Assembly: GCF_039522935.1 (NCBI RefSeq)
Contig: NZ_BAAAEI010000031.1
Span: 248,001-312,000, forward strand
Direction of reading: 5' to 3'
Length of the DNA stretch: 64,000 nucleotides
DNA from: Bowmanella denitrificans
GTDB taxonomy: Bacteria > Pseudomonadota > Gammaproteobacteria > Enterobacterales > Alteromonadaceae
Part shown: piece after piece, positions 43,435-52,638 of the stretch
Numbering within the stretch: the stretch's first letter is position 1
Layout: each line of letters opens with the position of its first letter
Program-made: the position numbers and the translations under genes
Notes under the pieces: generated by a model
What the model saw: the letters and a program-made list of their open reading frames with translations, nothing else
Databases searched by the model: none
What the model was told of the DNA's origin: nothing

Positions 43435-44819
43435 TGGCTTTGTGGGGCGGACGCTTCCAGGGCGGAAGCAGTGATATGTTCCGGCAGGTGAATGACTCCC
43501 TGCCCTTCGATCAACAGCTGGCCAGCCAGGATATTCGTGGCTCTATCGTCTGGTCGCGGGCTATCGCCAAAGCCGGGGTGTTAACCACGAGCGAGCAGCA
43601 GCAATTGGAGCAGGCTTTAAACGGCCTGCTGGCTAAAGCCGAGGCCGGTGAACTGGATTTTGCCGCCAGCAGCGAGGAAGACATTCACAGTTTTGTTGAA
43701 GCCGCGCTAACTGAAGAGCTGGGTGACATTGGCCGTAAATTGCATACCGGCCGCAGCCGTAATGATCAGGTTGCGACAGATTTTCGTTTATGGGTGCGTG
43801 AACACTGCCAACAGTTGCAGCAGGATCTGCTGCAACTGAAAGCCGCGCTGGTCAAATCGGCCGAACGCCATAAACAGGTGATTTTGCCCGGCTACACCCA
43901 TTTACAGCGCGCGCAGCCGGTGCGCTATCCGCACTGGTGCCTGGCCTATGTGGAAATGTTTAAGCGTGATATCAGCCGCATGGCAGATTTGCTGGCGCGT
44001 ATGAACCAATGCCCGTTGGGCAGTGGGGCGCTGGCGGGTACAGTGTATGCCATCGACCGCCAGGATATTGCCGAGCAACTGGGTTTTGACAGCCCCTGCC
44101 ACAATAGCCTGGATGCGGTGTCTGATCGTGACTATGTGCTGGAACTGCTATTTTGCGCCAGTACCAGCATGATGCACCTGTCGCGAATGGCTGAGGATAT
44201 GATCTTCTTCAATTCCGGCGAAGCCAGCTTTTTGCGCCTGGGTGACAATGTCACTTCTGGTTCTTCACTCATGCCACAAAAGAAAAACCCGGATGCGCTG
44301 GAGCTGATACGCGGCAAATGTGGTCGGGTATTTGGTAGTCTGCAGGCGTTGCTGGTCACCATGAAAGGCCTGCCACTGGCCTACAATAAGGATATGCAGG
44401 AAGATAAAGAGGGGGCATTTGACGCGGTAAATCAATGGCATATCTGTCTGATGATTGCCTGCGAAGTGGTAGACAGCGTTGAACTGAACACCGAGCGTTG
44501 TGCTCAGGCGGCCCGGGAAGGCTATGCTAATGCAACTGAACTGGCGGATTATCTGGTGGGCAAAGGGGTTCCGTTTCGTACTGCGCATGATATTTCTGGT
44601 CAGGTGGTGCTGGCCGCCCTGGCCCAGGGTAAAGCCATTGAAGAACTGAGCCTGGCAGAATTGCAGCAGCATTCGAAGCTTATTGGTGACGATGTATACC
44701 CCGTGCTGCAACTGGACTATCTGGTGGATAAGCGCAATATTCTTGGTGGAACCGGTAAAGGGCCTGTGTTTGCAGCCTTGGACAGGGAACTGGCCGAGCT
44801 TGCCAAGGCGCGCGATTAA
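43434..44819 (+). CDS. argH: Argininosuccinate lyase
   Basis: 461 residues, the standard unfused length. It splits argininosuccinate into arginine and fumarate. The fumarase-superfamily signature is GSSLMPQKKNPDALE, with the first region WGGRFQGGSSDMF and HTGRSRNDQVATD. It ends in TAA at 44819 with no extra C-terminal domain, unlike the ArgH-ArgA fusions I recall from several Alteromonadales and Vibrionaceae. argA starts 13 bases later. Confidence 0.96.
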   Translation: MALWGGRFQGGSSDMFRQVNDSLPFDQQLASQDIRGSIVWSRAIAKAGVLTTSEQQQLEQALNGLLAKAEAGELDFAASSEEDIHSFVEAALTEELGDIGRKLHTGRSRNDQVATDFRLWVREHCQQLQQDLLQLKAALVKSAERHKQVILPGYTHLQRAQPVRYPHWCLAYVEMFKRDISRMADLLARMNQCPLGSGALAGTVYAIDRQDIAEQLGFDSPCHNSLDAVSDRDYVLELLFCASTSMMHLSRMAEDMIFFNSGEASFLRLGDNVTSGSSLMPQKKNPDALELIRGKCGRVFGSLQALLVTMKGLPLAYNKDMQEDKEGAFDAVNQWHICLMIACEVVDSVELNTERCAQAAREGYANATELADYLVGKGVPFRTAHDISGQVVLAALAQGKAIEELSLAELQQHSKLIGDDVYPVLQLDYLVDKRNILGGTGKGPVFAALDRELAELAKARD

Positions 44820-44832
44820 GGGAGACTATCTG

Positions 44833-46143
44833 GTGGTGCTAGCTGAATCCGACAATGTAAAACTGTTCCGTCAATCGGCGCCTTACATCAATTCGCACCG
44901 GGGTAAAACCTTTGTGCTGATGTTTGGCGGCGAAGCGGTGGAAAACCCTAATTTTGCCAATATCATCAACGATATTGCCCTGCTGAACAGCCTGGGCGTG
45001 AGGTTGGTGCTGGTACACGGGGCCAGACCGCAGATTGATCAGCGCGAAGCCCTGCGCAATCGCCCGCTGCGCTTCCACAACGATGTGCGCATTACCGACA
45101 AGGAAACCATTGAGTCGGTCAAAGATGCGGCCGGCTCGGTGCGTTCCCAGGTGGAAGCCTTACTGACCATGGGGCTGGCCAATTCACCCATGCATGGTGC
45201 GCAGATCCGGGTATGTTCAGGCAATCTGGTGGTGGCCATGCCCATGGGCGTACGTGAAGGGGTGGACTACGAGCTGACCGGACTGGTTCGTCGCATTGAT
45301 GTCAGCGGTATTAACGATCATCTTAACGACGGGTCGATTGTGTTGCTTGGACCCATGGGCTATTCACCCACGGGTGAGGTGTTCAATCTGTCCCATGAAG
45401 ATGTTGCCACTCAGGCCGCCATTCATATGAAGGCAGAAAAGCTGATCGTGTTCACCGAAGAAGATGGCCTGCTGGATGAAAACGGCACCCTGATCCGCAA
45501 CCTGGATCGTAACCGTTTGCAAAAACAGATGGACAGGCCACACGAAATCCGCACCACCAATATTCTGGCGGCCATTGCTGCCAGTTTGGATGCCGGAGTC
45601 AGTCGTTGTCATTGTGTCAGTTATCAGCGCGACGGGGCCCTGTTGCAGGAATTGTTCACCCGTGATGGCGTGGGCACCTTGGTATCCCATTATTACTATG
45701 AGCAATTGCGTCAGGCTACCATTGATGATGTGGGCGGTATTCTGAAGCTGATCAATCCGCTGGAAGAAAAAGGGGTGCTGGTCAAACGTTCCAGAGAGTT
45801 ACTGGAAAGCGAAATAGACAGGTTCACTATTATTGAGCGCGACGGCATGATTATCGCTTGCGCCGCCCTTTATCCTTACGCCGATGAAGGGGTAGGTGAA
45901 CTGGCTTGCGTGGTAACCCATCCGGACTATCGCGGCTCCAACCGCGGCGAACGTATGATGAACGCCATTATCGAAAAAGCCAAGGACTTGGGGCTGAGCC
46001 GGATTTTCGTGCTGACCACCGTCACCGGCCACTGGTTCCGGGAACAGGGCTTTTTGCCTTCCTCGGTGGATGAACTGCCAGAAGGTAAAAAACGCTTATA
46101 TAATTACCAGCGAAACTCCAAGGTATTGATGCTGGGGATTTAA
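44833..46143 (+). CDS. argA: N-acetylglutamate synthase, full-length bifunctional-fold type
   Basis: The GTG at 44833 has AAGGGAGA 8 bases upstream and gives 436 residues, close to E. coli ArgA (443). The frame is open back to 44683 inside argH, but that part is out-of-frame argH sequence. Residues 20-285 are the amino-acid-kinase-like domain (FVLMFGGEAVENPNF, LVHGARPQID) that binds arginine for feedback, and 290-436 the GNAT acetyltransferase (ELACVVTHPDYRGSNRGERMM, HWFREQGFLP). It makes N-acetylglutamate, the first committed step. Last gene of the arg operon. Confidence 0.92.
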   Translation: MVLAESDNVKLFRQSAPYINSHRGKTFVLMFGGEAVENPNFANIINDIALLNSLGVRLVLVHGARPQIDQREALRNRPLRFHNDVRITDKETIESVKDAAGSVRSQVEALLTMGLANSPMHGAQIRVCSGNLVVAMPMGVREGVDYELTGLVRRIDVSGINDHLNDGSIVLLGPMGYSPTGEVFNLSHEDVATQAAIHMKAEKLIVFTEEDGLLDENGTLIRNLDRNRLQKQMDRPHEIRTTNILAAIAASLDAGVSRCHCVSYQRDGALLQELFTRDGVGTLVSHYYYEQLRQATIDDVGGILKLINPLEEKGVLVKRSRELLESEIDRFTIIERDGMIIACAALYPYADEGVGELACVVTHPDYRGSNRGERMMNAIIEKAKDLGLSRIFVLTTVTGHWFREQGFLPSSVDELPEGKKRLYNYQRNSKVLMLGI

Positions 46144-46189
46144 TCTGCCCGTAAGTTGTCGGGCCACCGATTATTGTGGGGGCTGGACG

Positions 46190-47110
46190 ATGACCAATAC
46201 AGCTTCGCCTGTGAATGATGAGGCGTGGAAAAGTGGCGAGCTTGCCAGCGCGCCACAGGTTAAAACAATGCTGGAAGCCAGGGCCAAAACCGGGCAGACC
46301 ATGCAGGGATTTAAGCTGGCCAGGGCTGACCTTGAAGGCCTGGATTTGGTTAACGCCGGGGCAAAAACCGGTTTTCGACTAATCCAGGCTGATCTTTATC
46401 GCGCCAATCTGCGCAATGCACACTGTTTTATGCTGGATTTGTCCGGCTCCTCGCTGATGAAAGCCGACTTACAGCATGCCAATCTGCACTATGCAGATTT
46501 ACGCGATTGCAATTTATTAGGTGCCAGACTATCCCACGCCCGCATCGAACAGGTGAATTGGGGGATGGAAATTATTCAGGAGCGCCAGGCCCGTCAGGCT
46601 AAGAGCAAAGACATTGCGCGGGACTACTATCAGCAAGCCGAAGAAACCTATCGCAATCTGCGCAAGGTCTGCGAGGAACAGGGCCTGTTTGAAAATGCCG
46701 GGCGTTTCTTTCAGCGTGAAATGGTGGTGCGGCGGATGCTGATGCCGAGATACTCTGCCAAACGCCTGGTTTCCAAACTAGTGGACCTGTTTTGTGGTTA
46801 TGGAGAACAGCCAATACGGGTTATGTTGTTCTCGCTGTTGGTGATTTTTACCTTCAGCCTGTTGTTTGTGATGCTAGGAATACATAATGGTGAGCATCTG
46901 ATGGCATTCGCCTGGCAGCAGGACTGGCGCACCAACCTAAACGCCTATTTCACCAGCTTATATCTGAGTGTGGTGACGTTCACGACACTGGGCTATGGTG
47001 ATGTCACGCCATTTGGCATCACCCGTACCCTGGCCGCCATTGAAGCCTTTATTGGCAGTTTTACGTTGGCTTTGTTTGTTGTGGTATTTGTTAAGAAGAT
47101 GACCCGCTAG
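46190..47110 (+). CDS. Pentapeptide-repeat protein fused to a two-helix K+ channel
   Basis: 306 residues. Residues 40-120 hold A(D/N)Lxx-type pentapeptide repeats (ARADLEGLDL, IQADLYRANLRNA, KADLQHANLHYADLRDCNL), which form a right-handed beta helix. A charged helical linker follows (125-200). TM1 is 208-230, the selectivity filter is T265-T-L-G-Y-G-D271, and TM2 is 281-302. The filter TLGYGD is that of a K+-selective 2TM channel. The soluble repeat helix probably gates or anchors the tetramer from the cytoplasm. It starts 46 bases after argA; no close functional link is evident. Confidence 0.85.
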   Translation: MTNTASPVNDEAWKSGELASAPQVKTMLEARAKTGQTMQGFKLARADLEGLDLVNAGAKTGFRLIQADLYRANLRNAHCFMLDLSGSSLMKADLQHANLHYADLRDCNLLGARLSHARIEQVNWGMEIIQERQARQAKSKDIARDYYQQAEETYRNLRKVCEEQGLFENAGRFFQREMVVRRMLMPRYSAKRLVSKLVDLFCGYGEQPIRVMLFSLLVIFTFSLLFVMLGIHNGEHLMAFAWQQDWRTNLNAYFTSLYLSVVTFTTLGYGDVTPFGITRTLAAIEAFIGSFTLALFVVVFVKKMTR

Positions 47111-47142
47111 GCTAATTGCCATACCCAGAAGGTCAACAGATC

Positions 47143-49716
47143 CTAGAAGATATCTTCACTCTCCTGCACCGGCGTATCCTGTTCAAAGGGATCGATAAAT
47201 TCCTCATCATCCACATATTGAGTGGGTTCGGTGCCCTTAATGAAATACTCGAATCTGGACGTATGATCGGTGCGCTGGGTGAGTTTTCCGCTGGTGCGGT
47301 CTATGCGCACAGTGACTATGCCCTCTGGTACCGGTGGGTAATTCTCTGGCACACCTTCCAACGCTTCGCGCATAAAACGGATCCAGGCGGGTTGCGCCAC
47401 TCTGGCGCCGTCTTCGCCACCTACCATGGCATTGCCCATCCAGTTAAACTTCTGCGGATTCAAGTTGATAAGATACTGGTTGCGGCTGGTACGGCCCAGT
47501 GAGCGACTCATATCGTCAAAACCGACCCAGGCAGTAGCAACCAGATTGCCTCCCATACCACTGAACCAGGTGTCCTTGGAATCGTTTGTGGTACCGGTTT
47601 TTCCAGCCAGATCATCCCGCGACATCAAATTGTTGGCTCGCCAGCCCGTTCCCTGCCAGTAGGTCTTCTTAGACCAATTGCCCCCACCACTGATGGCGGT
47701 GCTCATCATTTCGCGGGTTAGAAAAGCGTTCTGGCGGGAAATTACCGCCGGGGCATAATTAGGTTGCGGAGGCGGTTCAAGCTGCTCTGTTTGCTCAGCA
47801 GCAGTGACAGACGCGTCCTGCACCGGTGCGCTTGGCAGAATAGCGGGTGGTGCAACGACAGGGGCAGCCTGCCAGAGTGTTTCCCCAAACTCATCGTCAA
47901 TCCGCTCAATAACATGGGGGGTGACCAAAAAGCCACCATTGGCAAATACCGAGAAGCCGGTCACCACTTCCATTGGCGTCAGGGATGCACTGCCAAGGGA
48001 CAATGACTCATCGCGGGGCAGGTCGTTGGGATTAAAACCAAATTTGGCCATATGCTGAATGACATTATCTATGCCTACGCCACGCAACAAACGTACCGAT
48101 ACAACGTTCTTAGATTTGCCCAGGGCGACCCGCATACGAATGGGGCCGTCATACACTTCTGGCGAGTTTTTCGGCCGCCACACAACGCCTGACTTTCTGT
48201 CCCATTGGTTAATGGGCGCATCATTCATAATGCTGGCCAGAGTAAAACCATTATCCAGGGCGGCCGAGTACACAAAGGGCTTAATATTAGAGCCCACCTG
48301 GCGCTTGGCCTGCGTAGCCCGGTTGAACTGGCTCTGGTAAAAACTATAGCCGCCAACAATAGCTCTGACCGCACCGGTGATTGGGTCCAATGCCACAAAA
48401 GCACCGCTGGCATCGGGGAATTGTGACAATTGCCAGATAGCCGTTTCCTGATTAAACCGTATCCATACCAATGCGCCCGGCTTAACAATGTCGGCAGCGG
48501 TTTTAGGTTCATCGCCCTGACTGGTGTCACTGACAAAAGGTCTGGCCCAGGCTAAGCCATCCCAACTGATGTCCAGGTATTGGCCCTGCTGGTTAAATAC
48601 CCGGATCTGTTGTTCTTCTGTTGCCGTGACAATGGCCGGTTGCAGCGGCTTAAAGCTTGGCTGAGTGGCTAAAAATTCCAGCATCTGCGCCTCTGTCCAG
48701 GCAGGATTCTGGCCCTGTTCCTGATCTTGGGTATCATGTTGCCAAAGCTGTTGTTGCGGACCACGGTAGCCATGTCGTTCATCGTAATCGTGCAGGTTGC
48801 GAATGGTGGCCTGCTGAGCTAATCGCTGAAGGTTGGATGGTACAGTGGCATAAACCTGGTAGCCGCCGGTTTCTGCTTCTTCCTTACCGTAGCGTGCCAC
48901 CATCTCGCTATAAATCATGTCGGCCAGGTACGGTGCATCCAACTCAATTTCAGCGCCATGCTTCTTGGCCTGGATATCTTCATTAGCAGCCTGCTCAAAT
49001 TCTGCGCGGTTGATATAGCCTTCGTCCAACATCCGCGCCAATACCACGCGGCGACGCTCTCTTGAGCGGCTGGGGTTACTGATGGGGTTTAACACCGACG
49101 GTGCCTGGAACAGTCCGGCAATCGTGGCTAGTTGGGCCAGGCTTAAGTCGCGAATATCTTTACCGAAGTAAACCTGAGCGGCGGCGCCGACCCCAAAGGA
49201 GCGATGGCCCAGCTCAATTTTATTTAAATACAGCTCGAGGATCTCATCCTTGCTCAGCAGTTGTTCGATATGCCAGGAAATAAAGGCTTCTTTAATCTTG
49301 CGCATCCAGGCTTTGTCGCGGGTCAGGAAGAAGTTTCTGGCCAACTGCATGGTGATAGTACTGGCACCCTGGCCCTTTTCACCCGTCAGCACCAGATTGA
49401 CAAAAGCACGCATTACGCCGATGGGGTCGACGCCGGGATGTTCATAAAAACGCGAATCTTCGGTAGCCAGAATGGCCTGCTTCAGACCTTCAGGTATGTC
49501 TTTTAATTCCAAAGGTATGCGACGTTTGACCCCGTACTGTGAGATCAACTGACCATCCTGTGAATATATTTTCATCGGCGTTTGTAGCCTGACATCCTTC
49601 AGAATGGCAACACTCGGTAGCTCGGGTTTGATGTAAAAGTATAGCGCTGTCAAAGAGATAGCTCCCAACACCGCCGAGCAACAGATAAATAAAATAAATG
49701 GTTTGAGGTACTTCAC
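47143..49716 (-). CDS. mrcA: Penicillin-binding protein 1A
   Basis: 857 residues, typical for PBP1A (about 850). It polymerises and crosslinks peptidoglycan. A short cytoplasmic tail and one membrane helix (about 5-28) lead to the glycosyltransferase domain (ATEDSRFYEHPGVDPIG with catalytic Glu, GASTITMQLARN), an OB-like insert, and the transpeptidase: SxxK in VGSNIKPFVYSA, SxN in LGKSKNVVSV, and KTGT in AGKTGTTNDSKDTWFSG. It is divergent from pilM, as in many gammaproteobacteria. Confidence 0.95.
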   Translation of the reverse strand: MKYLKPFILFICCSAVLGAISLTALYFYIKPELPSVAILKDVRLQTPMKIYSQDGQLISQYGVKRRIPLELKDIPEGLKQAILATEDSRFYEHPGVDPIGVMRAFVNLVLTGEKGQGASTITMQLARNFFLTRDKAWMRKIKEAFISWHIEQLLSKDEILELYLNKIELGHRSFGVGAAAQVYFGKDIRDLSLAQLATIAGLFQAPSVLNPISNPSRSRERRRVVLARMLDEGYINRAEFEQAANEDIQAKKHGAEIELDAPYLADMIYSEMVARYGKEEAETGGYQVYATVPSNLQRLAQQATIRNLHDYDERHGYRGPQQQLWQHDTQDQEQGQNPAWTEAQMLEFLATQPSFKPLQPAIVTATEEQQIRVFNQQGQYLDISWDGLAWARPFVSDTSQGDEPKTAADIVKPGALVWIRFNQETAIWQLSQFPDASGAFVALDPITGAVRAIVGGYSFYQSQFNRATQAKRQVGSNIKPFVYSAALDNGFTLASIMNDAPINQWDRKSGVVWRPKNSPEVYDGPIRMRVALGKSKNVVSVRLLRGVGIDNVIQHMAKFGFNPNDLPRDESLSLGSASLTPMEVVTGFSVFANGGFLVTPHVIERIDDEFGETLWQAAPVVAPPAILPSAPVQDASVTAAEQTEQLEPPPQPNYAPAVISRQNAFLTREMMSTAISGGGNWSKKTYWQGTGWRANNLMSRDDLAGKTGTTNDSKDTWFSGMGGNLVATAWVGFDDMSRSLGRTSRNQYLINLNPQKFNWMGNAMVGGEDGARVAQPAWIRFMREALEGVPENYPPVPEGIVTVRIDRTSGKLTQRTDHTSRFEYFIKGTEPTQYVDDEEFIDPFEQDTPVQESEDIF

Positions 49717-49848
49717 AAATTTATGCTTTCAGAGCATTTCCAAAGAAATGGCTTATATTTTATACCTATGTACAGTTATTAGAACCATTAACTATTTAAT
49801 TTTAGTGAATAATGGTTTCGGCTAGTTTAACAAAAATAGGAAGCCCGC
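49717..49848. promoter_or_regulatory. mrcA/pilM divergent promoter region
   Basis: 132 AT-rich bases between the two starts. It contains AACCATTA (49783-49790) and TAATGGTT (49810-49817), an 8-bp dyad with a 19-base spacer. Candidate control element only. Confidence 0.35.
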
Positions 49849-50919
49849 GTGCTTAATAATCTGTTCAGCAAAAAAATGCCTGCCATGTTGGGGTTAGATA
49901 TAGGCACGCGCTCGGTTAAGGGCGTGTTGCTGAACAGCGTGGGGGGGCAGGTGCAGATTGTGGCTCATGCCTGTGAGTCCATTGCCGGTAATGCCTTTGC
50001 CGACCGGGAAATAAAAGATTTCGATGCGGTCAGCAATGCCATACGCAAAGTTAAAATGTCGCTGAAAAGTAAATGTAGAACCGTGGCGGCAGCAGTCTCC
50101 GGCTCATCTGTGATCACAAAAGTGGTGTTTATGGACCCTGACCAGTCTGATCACGAACTGGAAACTCAGATCGAAATTGAGGCCGACAGCCTGATTCCAT
50201 ACCCCCTTGATGAAGTCTATCTGGATTTTGAAGAATTGGGGCCCAGCAAGTTGCACCAGGGCAAAGTCGACGTGCTGCTTAGTGCCGCACACCGGGATAT
50301 GCTGGATTCCAGAGTGACACTGCTGCGCGAGCTGGAACTGGAACCTAAAGTGATCGATGTGGAAGGTTATGCATTGGGAACAGCGCTGCTGCAGTATGGC
50401 CCGGCAGTGGAAGAAGATGTGCCGCTTTGTTGCATTAACCTGGGAGCCAGCCAGCTGTTACTGACAGTGATAGAAAACAGTCAGGTGATTTACAGTAAGG
50501 AACATGCTTTTGGTATGGACACCTTAGTGCGCGATCTGGCGCTGGTATACGGTATCGAACTGGCCGAAGCCGAGCGCCAGTTGATGGACAACAGTCTGCC
50601 CGATGGCTGGCGGCAACAAAATGGCGCGATGTTTCTGGCTAACCTGCAACAGCAAATCAGTCGTTCCCTGCAAATGTACGTGGCATCAACCGGCCGTCAG
50701 CGCCCGCAAACCTTGCTGATCAGTGGTGGCGGTGCCAATTTGCCGGGTATTGCAACTGACCTGGAGCAGGAGTTGTCGATGGAAGTGAAGATCTTTAATC
50801 CCTTTGACACTATGCAAAATAAAGACAGCAAAGGGGAGAGTGAATTGAACCGGCTGGCGCCGCAGTTGGCTATTGCCGTCGGTCTGGCGCACAGGAGTTT
50901 TACCCCATGGCACATATAA
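49849..50919 (+). CDS. pilM: Type IV pilus inner-membrane platform protein PilM
   Basis: 356 residues from a GTG start with TAGGAAG upstream. Actin/FtsA-like ATPase fold: LGLDIGTRSVKGVLL (phosphate 1) and LLISGGGANLPGIATDLEQ (adenosine site). PilM binds PilN's cytoplasmic tail and couples the motor ATPases to the pilus alignment complex. First gene of pilMNOPQ; it overlaps pilN by 13 bases. Confidence 0.95.
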   Translation: MLNNLFSKKMPAMLGLDIGTRSVKGVLLNSVGGQVQIVAHACESIAGNAFADREIKDFDAVSNAIRKVKMSLKSKCRTVAAAVSGSSVITKVVFMDPDQSDHELETQIEIEADSLIPYPLDEVYLDFEELGPSKLHQGKVDVLLSAAHRDMLDSRVTLLRELELEPKVIDVEGYALGTALLQYGPAVEEDVPLCCINLGASQLLLTVIENSQVIYSKEHAFGMDTLVRDLALVYGIELAEAERQLMDNSLPDGWRQQNGAMFLANLQQQISRSLQMYVASTGRQRPQTLLISGGGANLPGIATDLEQELSMEVKIFNPFDTMQNKDSKGESELNRLAPQLAIAVGLAHRSFTPWHI

Positions 50920-51497
50920 ACCTTTTGCCCTGGCGCGAAGTTCAGCGTCAGAAACATAAGAAAGAATATGTGGCGACGCTGGCTATGGTGGCGCTGTGCG
51001 CACTGGCATTGTTTTGGGGGATTGGTGCGGTGGTGGACAATATGATCACGGCCCAGCAACAACGTAATGACTTCCTGAATCAGCAAATTGCCGTGCTGGA
51101 TGGGCAAATCGCCAAGATTAAGGATATTAAAGAGCAAAAGAAACAGGTTGAGCAGCGCATGGCCCTGATAGAGCAACTGCAGGCGAATCGCAATGCCGCG
51201 CCGCATGTCTTGGATGAACTGGCCAGAATACTACCACCTGGGGTGTCATTTATTACCCTGAGCCGCAAAAACAATCGGATGGATGTCACTGGCATCAGCG
51301 AATCCAACAATAGATTATCCGAATTTATGCGTCGTCTGGAAGAGTCGAGAGTCTTTACCAATGGTGACTTGTCGTCCATTGTTGCTGATACCAGCAAATC
51401 TGACGCAGTAAGTGAGTTTAAGCTGACCTTTAATATCAGTCCCAGTGTTGCTCCTGAGTTGCTGGCAACTGGCACGGCTGAAGGTAAAAAGAAATGA
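50907..51497 (+). CDS. pilN: Type IV pilus assembly protein PilN
   Basis: 196 residues. The N-terminus AHINLLPWREVQRQ is the invariant INLLPWRE motif that docks in PilM. One membrane helix follows (about 24-45), then a coiled coil (about 50-95) and a ferredoxin-like periplasmic domain. It pairs with PilO. Its last codons overlap pilO (ATGA). Confidence 0.95.
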   Translation: MAHINLLPWREVQRQKHKKEYVATLAMVALCALALFWGIGAVVDNMITAQQQRNDFLNQQIAVLDGQIAKIKDIKEQKKQVEQRMALIEQLQANRNAAPHVLDELARILPPGVSFITLSRKNNRMDVTGISESNNRLSEFMRRLEESRVFTNGDLSSIVADTSKSDAVSEFKLTFNISPSVAPELLATGTAEGKKK

Positions 51498-52102
51498 AGT
51501 TCGATTTCAACAAACTTAAGGAAATGAATGAACTGGACTTCGAACAAGTGGCAGTCTGGCCATTTGAAGTAAAGGCTGTAGTGGCCCTGGTGGTGGCCAT
51601 ACTGGTTAGTGTACTGGGCTATTATATGCTGGTGAATGACAAGTTGCCGGTATTAACCAGCGCCGAGCAAAAGGAAATTGAGCTGAAGCAAACCTTTGAA
51701 GCCAAATATCGTATTGCCGTCAATCTGGACGCCTATCAGGAACAGTTAACCCGGATTCAGCAGGACTTTTCTTCCATGCTTAAATCCCTGCCTACCAGCA
51801 ATGAAACGCCGGGATTACTGGACGATATTACCTTTGTTGGCACCTCTGCCGGCCTGAATTTCAAGTTGCTGAATTGGCAAAAGGAAATTCCCAAAGAGTT
51901 TTACACTGAATTGCCGATACAGATGGAAGTCAGTGGCAGTTATCACGAGTTTGGGCAATTTCTGGCTAACGTGGCAGGTTTACCGCGTATTGTGACTGTG
52001 CATGATTTTGATATGAGCCAGGAAGGGAGCAGCCTCAAGCTTAGCCTGCAAGCCAAGACCTACCGGACTTCTAATACTGGGTTGCAAGGGGGCAGTAAAT
52101 GA
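51494..52102 (+). CDS. pilO: Type IV pilus assembly protein PilO
   Basis: 202 residues with one N-terminal membrane helix (about 28-50), a coiled coil, and a ferredoxin-like periplasmic domain (FKLLNWQKEIPKEFYTELPI is a core strand set). It forms a heterodimer with PilN in the inner-membrane alignment subcomplex. It overlaps both neighbours by 4 bases. Confidence 0.94.
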   Translation: MKFDFNKLKEMNELDFEQVAVWPFEVKAVVALVVAILVSVLGYYMLVNDKLPVLTSAEQKEIELKQTFEAKYRIAVNLDAYQEQLTRIQQDFSSMLKSLPTSNETPGLLDDITFVGTSAGLNFKLLNWQKEIPKEFYTELPIQMEVSGSYHEFGQFLANVAGLPRIVTVHDFDMSQEGSSLKLSLQAKTYRTSNTGLQGGSK

Positions 52103-52638
52103 AACGCTGGTTGTTGAGTTTGGCTGTGGCCACAACCTTGCTGGGTTGTCAGCCCAATATGCAGGATTTGCAGGAATTCGTGGTACAGGTAAAACAGACC
52201 ACGCAAGTGAATATTGAGCCTTATCCCACCTTTAGCAAAACCCCGCCCTTTCAGTATCAAGTGGCGGATATACGCAGTCCGTTTCAACGGTTGTCGGGTA
52301 TCACCCCGGAAACCTTGCAAACAGCCAAGGCAAATTGCTTACAACCCGATTTTGCCAGGGCTAAACAGCAGCTGGAGCACTATGGTACTGACGCCTTATC
52401 AATAAAGGGCTTTTTTACCCGTGAACAGCATACCTGGGCACTGTTCCAGGCCAATGATGGCAGTTTACACAAAGCCAGAGCCGGGGATCGGCTGGGGCTG
52501 TTTTTTGGACGTATTATATCCATCAGGGAAGGTCAGGTAACTATCACAGAAATGCTGCCCGACGGCACCGGATGCTGGCAGGAAAAACAGGCCACGCTGA
52601 CGGTGTCCGAAGCGGCAGGAGAACAGAAGAATGTCTGA
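52099..52638 (+). CDS. pilP: Type IV pilus lipoprotein PilP
   Basis: 179 residues. Signal with lipobox LLGC (Cys17) makes it an inner-membrane lipoprotein. An unstructured linker leads to the HR-like beta domain (KGFFTREQHTWALFQANDGS, VRAGDR-type turn). PilP connects PilN/PilO to the secretin PilQ. It overlaps pilQ by 8 bases. Confidence 0.94.
   Translation: MKRWLLSLAVATTLLGCQPNMQDLQEFVVQVKQTTQVNIEPYPTFSKTPPFQYQVADIRSPFQRLSGITPETLQTAKANCLQPDFARAKQQLEHYGTDALSIKGFFTREQHTWALFQANDGSLHKARAGDRLGLFFGRIISIREGQVTITEMLPDGTGCWQEKQATLTVSEAAGEQKNV

Noticed and set aside
44683..44832. Upstream extension of argA overlapping argH
   Set aside because: The extra residues are argH read in another frame and a good ribosome site precedes the GTG at 44833.
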